NCBI RefSeq assembly: GCF_037974355.1
Contig: NZ_CP150235.1
Location: 6,448,001 to 6,512,000, forward strand
Direction of reading: 5' to 3'
DNA: 64,000 bases
From: Paenibacillus sp. FSL R5-0517
GTDB lineage: Bacteria > Bacillota > Bacilli > Paenibacillales > Paenibacillaceae
Each line of letters begins with the position of its first letter. Within the stretch, counting starts at the first letter, position 1. The notes under the pieces were generated by a model. It saw only the letters and a program-made list of their open reading frames with translations, had not been told where the DNA came from and did no database searches. The position numbers and the translations under genes were made by a program. Positions 60,394 to 64,000 of this stretch are shown here, in pieces.

Positions 60394-60424
60394 CAAAAAC
60401 CCTTTGCGAGAACGCAAAAGGTTT
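60394..60424 (-). terminator. Rho-independent terminator of the TrpXYZ-type ABC operon
   Basis: On the minus strand ACCTTTTGCG (60413-60422) pairs with CGCAAAGGGT (60399-60408) around TTCT, followed by TTTTG. Confidence 0.8.
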
Positions 60425-60485
60425 CTGTAATAAAGAGCTTGTTATAGTACGAAATAGTTATTTGGGGACAAGTTATTTCCTTGTT

Positions 60486-61280
60486 TTAACCGAGTACGAC
60501 CCGGTCATCCGCCATTTTTTTGCCGCTAATCCGCTCGAATTCACCAAGCAACTCTGGCACGGTCAACGTACGCTTGCGCTCTTCGCTGACATCCAGAATA
60601 ATGCGGCCTTTATCCATCATGATTAAACGATTGCCCAGACGGATGGCCTGTTCCATATTGTGCGTCACCATCAGTGTGGTAAGTCTCATCTCACGCACAA
60701 GTGTCTCCGTCAGTTCCGTGATCAGTTCGGCACGCGAGGGGTCAAGGGCTGCCGTATGCTCATCAAGTAGCAGAATCTGCGGCTGGGTAAACGTAGCCAT
60801 CAACAGGCTGAGTGCCTGCCGCTCCCCGCCTGACAAGAGACCTACCTTCGCGTTAGGCCGCTTCTCCAGTCCGATTCCCAGCTTCTCCAGTTGCGTGTTA
60901 AAAATCTCACGTCTGGCACGGGTAACGCCGAAGCCCAATCCACGTCCTTTGCCACGCTTGTATGCCATCGCCATATTTTCTTCAATGGACATATGCGGTG
61001 CTGTTCCTGCCATCGGGTCCTGAAACACCCGGCCAATCCAGCTGCTGCGTTTATGCTCCGGCAGGTTTTTGATGGAACGATCATTGATTAGCACATCACC
61101 CATATCCGGCTTCATCACACCCGAAATGATGTTCATCAACGTCGATTTACCTGCTCCGTTACTGCCAATGACCGTCACAAAATCTCCCGGATTCATCGTC
61201 AGATTCACACCAACAAGCGCAGTCTTCTCGTCCGTTGTGCCTGGGTTGAACAGCTTGGTTACTTGCGTAATCTCCAGCAT
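60486..61280 (-). CDS. ABC transporter ATP-binding protein (TrpZ-like)
   Basis: The start at ATG 61280 (MLEITQVTKLFNPGT) has GGAGG 9 nt upstream; a GTG at 61286 is too close to that site. The 264-residue ATPase has Walker A VIGSNGAGKST, a Q-loop region GRVFQDPMAGTAPHMSIEENMAMAYKRGKGRGL, signature LLSGGERQALSLLMA, Walker B ILLLDEHTAALDP and switch MVTHNM. The EHTAALDP variant is characteristic of the group that pairs with PF04392-type binding proteins. It is the last gene of a three-gene importer operon and follows the permease stop by 2 nt. Confidence 0.92.
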   Translation of the reverse strand: MLEITQVTKLFNPGTTDEKTALVGVNLTMNPGDFVTVIGSNGAGKSTLMNIISGVMKPDMGDVLINDRSIKNLPEHKRSSWIGRVFQDPMAGTAPHMSIEENMAMAYKRGKGRGLGFGVTRARREIFNTQLEKLGIGLEKRPNAKVGLLSGGERQALSLLMATFTQPQILLLDEHTAALDPSRAELITELTETLVREMRLTTLMVTHNMEQAIRLGNRLIMMDKGRIILDVSEERKRTLTVPELLGEFERISGKKMADDRVVLG

Positions 61281-61282
61281 GC

Positions 61283-62203
61283 TCACATACCTCCCTTCGC
61301 CTGTTGACCCCCGGATCGCATCAACTCTTCTGTTCGTTTGCGAGCCAGACTCCGCTGCTTCATGGAACGCTGCATCGTTGGGAATACAAGGGCAATGATG
61401 ACGATCACTGCGGTAATCAACTTCAGATCAGATGTATCAAACCATTCGACCTGTAGGGCAAGTGCAACCACAATCCGGTAAATTACTGAACCAACGATTG
61501 CTGCAAGTGTAGCCCAAAACACCGTTCTTGCACCAAGGATGGCTTCACCAATGATGACGGAAGCCAGTCCAATGACGATCATACCGATACCCATTGTGAT
61601 GTCCGCAAAACCGGATTGCTGGGCAATAAATGCCCCAGACAGAGCTACCAATCCATTGGATAAGCTGACACCTACAATCGTCGTTACATCCGTATTTGCA
61701 CCAAAGCTGCGAATCATGCGTTTGTTATCCCCTGTGGCACGGAGCGCCAGGCCAACATCTGTTTTCATGAACAGATCGAGCATGATTTTAAACACGAGTA
61801 CCACGATAATAATAAGCACCATGACATGCTCACCTGAGAATGGATTATCCATACCCATAATGGATTTATTCGGTGCGCCAAGAATACGCATATTAATGGA
61901 GTAGAGCGCGATCATCATCAAGATCCCGGATAACAACCCGTTAATCTTGCCTTTGGTATGAAGCAGACCTGTACAAGCCCCGGCCACCATGCCGCCAGCC
62001 ATTGCCGCCAAACAGGCAAGCCAAGGAGAGAAGTCATTGGAGATCATCACCGCCGCGATTGCGCCTCCTGTTGTAAAACTTCCGTCTACGGTAAGGTCAG
62101 GAAAATCGAGTATGCGGAACGTAATATACACACCAAGAGCCATCAGTGCATATAAAAGTCCCAGCTCGATTGCTCCTTCAATTGAATTCCAGCTTATACT
62201 CAC
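61283..62203 (-). CDS. ABC transporter permease (TrpY-like)
   Basis: GTG 62203 is favoured because GGGAGGAAGTAAC precedes it, giving 306 residues. The protein has about eight hydrophobic helices; AIELGLLYALMALGVYITFRILDFPDLTVDGSFTTGGAIAAVMI and KTDVGLALRATGDNKRMIRSFGAN are hallmarks of this BPD_transp_2-type permease, which resembles branched-chain amino acid permeases. It lies between the binding-protein gene and the ATPase gene. An intercistronic hairpin upstream probably lowers its level relative to the binding protein. Confidence 0.92.
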   Translation of the reverse strand: MSISWNSIEGAIELGLLYALMALGVYITFRILDFPDLTVDGSFTTGGAIAAVMISNDFSPWLACLAAMAGGMVAGACTGLLHTKGKINGLLSGILMMIALYSINMRILGAPNKSIMGMDNPFSGEHVMVLIIIVVLVFKIMLDLFMKTDVGLALRATGDNKRMIRSFGANTDVTTIVGVSLSNGLVALSGAFIAQQSGFADITMGIGMIVIGLASVIIGEAILGARTVFWATLAAIVGSVIYRIVVALALQVEWFDTSDLKLITAVIVIIALVFPTMQRSMKQRSLARKRTEELMRSGGQQAKGGM

Positions 62204-62226
62204 GTTACTTCCTCCCTGTCTATCGA

Positions 62227-62260
62227 AAAGAATGAGGCGAACCCGTTGCACGTTCGCCTC
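62227..62260 (-). terminator. Intercistronic hairpin between binding-protein and permease genes
   Basis: On the minus strand GAGGCGAAC (62252-62260) pairs perfectly with GTTCGCCTC (62234-62242), followed by ATTCTTTTC. The weak T-run suggests partial termination or 3' protection of the binding-protein message. Confidence 0.6.
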
Positions 62261-62293
62261 GCATCCATACTGCCGGATGATGATCCGGTCAGA

Positions 62294-63343
62294 TTATTGA
62301 ATAATGTTGTTTTCTTGGTCTTTTACTTCCGCCTTCATCTCATCCGTAACCGTGATGCCTTGGGCTTCCGCTGCTTTCAGGTTCAGGATCAGATCCAGCT
62401 TGTCTGGAACGGTGACTTTCATATCACCAGGATTCGTACCATTCTTCAGAATGTCCGCAGCCATCTCACCCACCTGATATCCATGGTCATAATATTTGAA
62501 GCCTACCGTTGCGAAAGCTCCTTTTTCAACCGTATCCCGGTCACTGGAGAAGAACGGAATTTTATTGCTGTTCGCCGTTTGGATGATCGTATCCACCGCA
62601 CTTACGACAGAGTTATCAAGCGTAATGTAGAAGGCATCTACTTTGCCAACCAGAGAATCCGTTGCCTGTTTAACTTCAGATGTATTCGTAACTGGTGCTT
62701 TCACCAGCTTGATATTATGTGTTGCGAGCGCTTTTTCTGCGTTATCTGCCATAACCACTGCATTCGGTTCACCTTCGTTAATGACCAAGCCTACCGTTTT
62801 TACATCCGGCAGATTTTTGGCGATAAAGTCAGCCAATTGTACGATAGCCTCCGGGTTCGTGTCGGATGCACCTGTAACATTGCCGCCCGGCTTATCCATA
62901 TCAGTTACCAATTTGGCGCCCAGTGGGTCTGTTACCGCCGCGAACAGCAATGGCTTGTCCTTCACTTGCTGAGCCAGAGCCAACGCCGATGGTGTTGCGA
63001 TTCCGAGTACGAGATCATTTTTGGAATCACCCGAGATTTTCTGTGCAATGGACAGGTTGTTCGTCGAATCACCTTGCGCGTTATTGTAATCGATTTTGAG
63101 GTTCTTGTTCTCTTCAATACCCGCATCCTTCAGGGCTGCGATGAAACCTTCGCGTGTAGCATCCAGAGATGGATGTTCAACAATCTGGGAGATGGCAATC
63201 TGGTATGATTTTTCCTCGCTGCCTCCACCTGTTGTACTCCCCGATCCTTCGGATTCCGAGCCTGTACCGCTGTTATTTCCGCAACCTGCCGCAACGATCA
63301 TTGAAGCAACCATCATCAGTGACATCCAAAATTTCTTTTTCAT
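62294..63343 (-). CDS. ABC transporter substrate-binding lipoprotein (TrpX-like)
   Basis: The 349-residue protein has a lipoprotein signal (MKKKFWMSLMMVASMIVAAGC) and a Gly/Ser-rich linker. It has the PF04392-type fold: IAISQIVEHPSLDATREGFIAALKDAGI, NLSIAQKISGDSKNDLVLGIATPSALALAQQ, PLLFAAVTDPLGAKLV, GASDTNPE and VGFKYYDHGYQVGEMAADIL. TrpX-like members bind aromatic amino acids; other members bind different ligands, so the substrate is only a guess. It heads the three-gene importer operon and has a consensus promoter about 190 nt upstream. Confidence 0.9.
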   Translation of the reverse strand: MKKKFWMSLMMVASMIVAAGCGNNSGTGSESEGSGSTTGGGSEEKSYQIAISQIVEHPSLDATREGFIAALKDAGIEENKNLKIDYNNAQGDSTNNLSIAQKISGDSKNDLVLGIATPSALALAQQVKDKPLLFAAVTDPLGAKLVTDMDKPGGNVTGASDTNPEAIVQLADFIAKNLPDVKTVGLVINEGEPNAVVMADNAEKALATHNIKLVKAPVTNTSEVKQATDSLVGKVDAFYITLDNSVVSAVDTIIQTANSNKIPFFSSDRDTVEKGAFATVGFKYYDHGYQVGEMAADILKNGTNPGDMKVTVPDKLDLILNLKAAEAQGITVTDEMKAEVKDQENNIIQ

Positions 63344-63528
63344 GTGTGAGAACCCCTCTCCATCTTATAAAATGTGGTTACCCTTATCGAGATTCCATTG
63401 ACACGATAGGGTGGGACAAAACAAACGCTTCAACGCATTGTTGCTTTGATCGACAAAAGCAGACAAATATAGACTTTTGTCATGCGACTGAAGTCCATGA
63501 ACCGTGTTAGTGTTTTATTGTTCCCCTA

Positions 63529-63557
63529 ATATTAAGGGGCGTCCCGATATACGTCAA
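63529..63557 (-). promoter_or_regulatory. Promoter of the TrpXYZ-type operon
   Basis: On the minus strand TTGACG (63552-63557) and TAATAT (63529-63534) are 17 bp apart. The leader to the ATG is about 180 nt and holds no T-box sequence I recognise. A CGCCCC/GGGG pairing overlaps the -10. Otherwise 63344-63666 is noncoding. Confidence 0.65.
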
Positions 63558-63666
63558 TGGTTGAACCGCTTCCAATTTACTCTCATCGGTTGATTGTGAT
63601 AGGAAATATTACATAAGATCAAAAAAGGCAACCCACATGTTATGCGAGCAGCCTCATATAGATAGC

Positions 63667-64000
63667 TTATTTTTCTTCTTGAATTGCTTTTAGCTCAGCA
63701 GAGGTTAGTCCCGTCGCTTTGACAATGGTCTCTTGATCAAGACCCAAGGTGAGCATATTCAATGCAATTTTCCGCTTGCTCTCAGCTTCACTTTCTTCGA
63801 TTCCTTTTTGAATTCCTTCCTCCATGCCTTACTTGAGACCCTCTTCTCGTGCGCCCTCAATCATGGATATCTGATCCCGTAAAAACTTTTGACGTGCTTC
63901 ATACTGTTCGCGGAACTCTTCATCCTCGCTCAGTTCCTTCAATAGATTCATGGCCTTTTTCAAAGCCGGTTCGGGTTCATGCATCATTAACGCCTCCCAT
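63667..64000 (-). pseudogene. Rpn family nuclease/transposase, C-terminal part, with in-frame stop (cut by window edge)
   Basis: The minus-strand frame entering from the right edge reads WEALMMHEPEPALKKAMN and LLKELSEDEEFREQYEAR, then KFLRDQISMIEGAREEGLK. A TAA stop at 63829-63831 interrupts it where the family usually has Gln, and the frame continues GMEEGIQKGIEESEAESK to a final stop at 63667. The EGxxxGxxEG repeats and the ALxMLxxGLDxETIxKATGLxxxEI ending are characteristic of the Rpn (recombination-promoting nuclease) C-terminus. The gene is either disrupted or makes a shortened protein. GGGAGG stands 5 nt before ATG 63987, so internal initiation is possible. Confidence 0.8.

Noticed and set aside
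62246-63208. 320-codon plus-strand frame opposite the substrate-binding protein gene
   Set aside because: Antisense shadow of a clear lipoprotein; Arg/Cys/Ile-rich composition is typical of reverse frames.
63404-63557. T-box riboswitch in the leader of the TrpXYZ-type operon
   Set aside because: No T-box sequence or antiterminator/terminator pair could be found in the leader.

Overview
The window looks like a chromosomal segment of a Paenibacillus-type, spore-forming, low-to-medium GC Firmicute. Supporting signs are strong AGGAGG-type ribosome binding sites, frequent TTG and GTG starts, GlpP-type antitermination, a CcpA-type cre site, Rex-type operators at cydABDC, AbrB/MarR/HxlR regulators, and gene content seen in Paenibacillus (HmoB, CidAB with a LysR regulator, CydABDC, FGGY gluconokinase). 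These are family assignments made by eye; no search was run. I see no rRNA, tRNA, CRISPR array, prophage or intact insertion sequence.

Layout. 1-1.2 kb: the end of an ABC exporter and its MarR regulator. 1.4-9.5 kb: uxaC, an MBL-fold hydrolase, small unknowns, a cytoplasmic alpha-amylase and a nuclease-helicase fusion. 9.6-12.3 kb: a heme-degrading monooxygenase and an LTA-synthase-like enzyme. 13-18.3 kb: two GNAT acetyltransferases, a nitrilase-family amidase, the cidR-type regulator divergent from cidAB, and an AbrB fusion protein. 18.4-21.2 kb: a Crp-family regulator, an AlkC/AlkD-like glycosylase, and the divergent doxX/hxlR pair. 21.3-27.5 kb: an oxidoreductase, then glpP-glpK-glpD with its leader terminator, then a GTP cyclohydrolase II gene. 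27.8-32.8 kb: a sugar ABC transporter and a gluconokinase. 33.5-36.4 kb: an ArsR/SnoaL pair, an unknown protein and a MraY/TagO-family transferase. 36.5-42.7 kb: cydABDC. 43-57.7 kb: a large glycosylation and surface-protein locus. 57.8-63.4 kb: an MFS exporter with a winged-helix regulator, and a TrpXYZ-type ABC transporter. The right edge holds a broken Rpn-family nuclease/transposase gene.

The most unusual region is 43.2-57.7 kb. A four-gene plus-strand operon (TPR-like protein, GT2, GT4, methyltransferase) converges on a minus-strand set with two structural proteins followed by three long SunS-like GT2-TPR glycosyltransferases. One structural protein is built from 17 thirteen-residue and 10 eight-residue Thr-rich modules. 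Two paralogous beta-rich proteins lie divergently at the far end. I infer a system that builds and O-glycosylates a surface or spore-surface fibre; this is a hypothesis.

Two other non-gene patterns stand out. A ~196-bp composite repeat (two direct then two inverted copies of CTAACGAATC, with identical spacing) occurs in two intergenic regions 28 kb apart. A 52-bp promoter/operator module is shared by doxX and the GTP cyclohydrolase gene, which suggests a small HxlR-type regulon.
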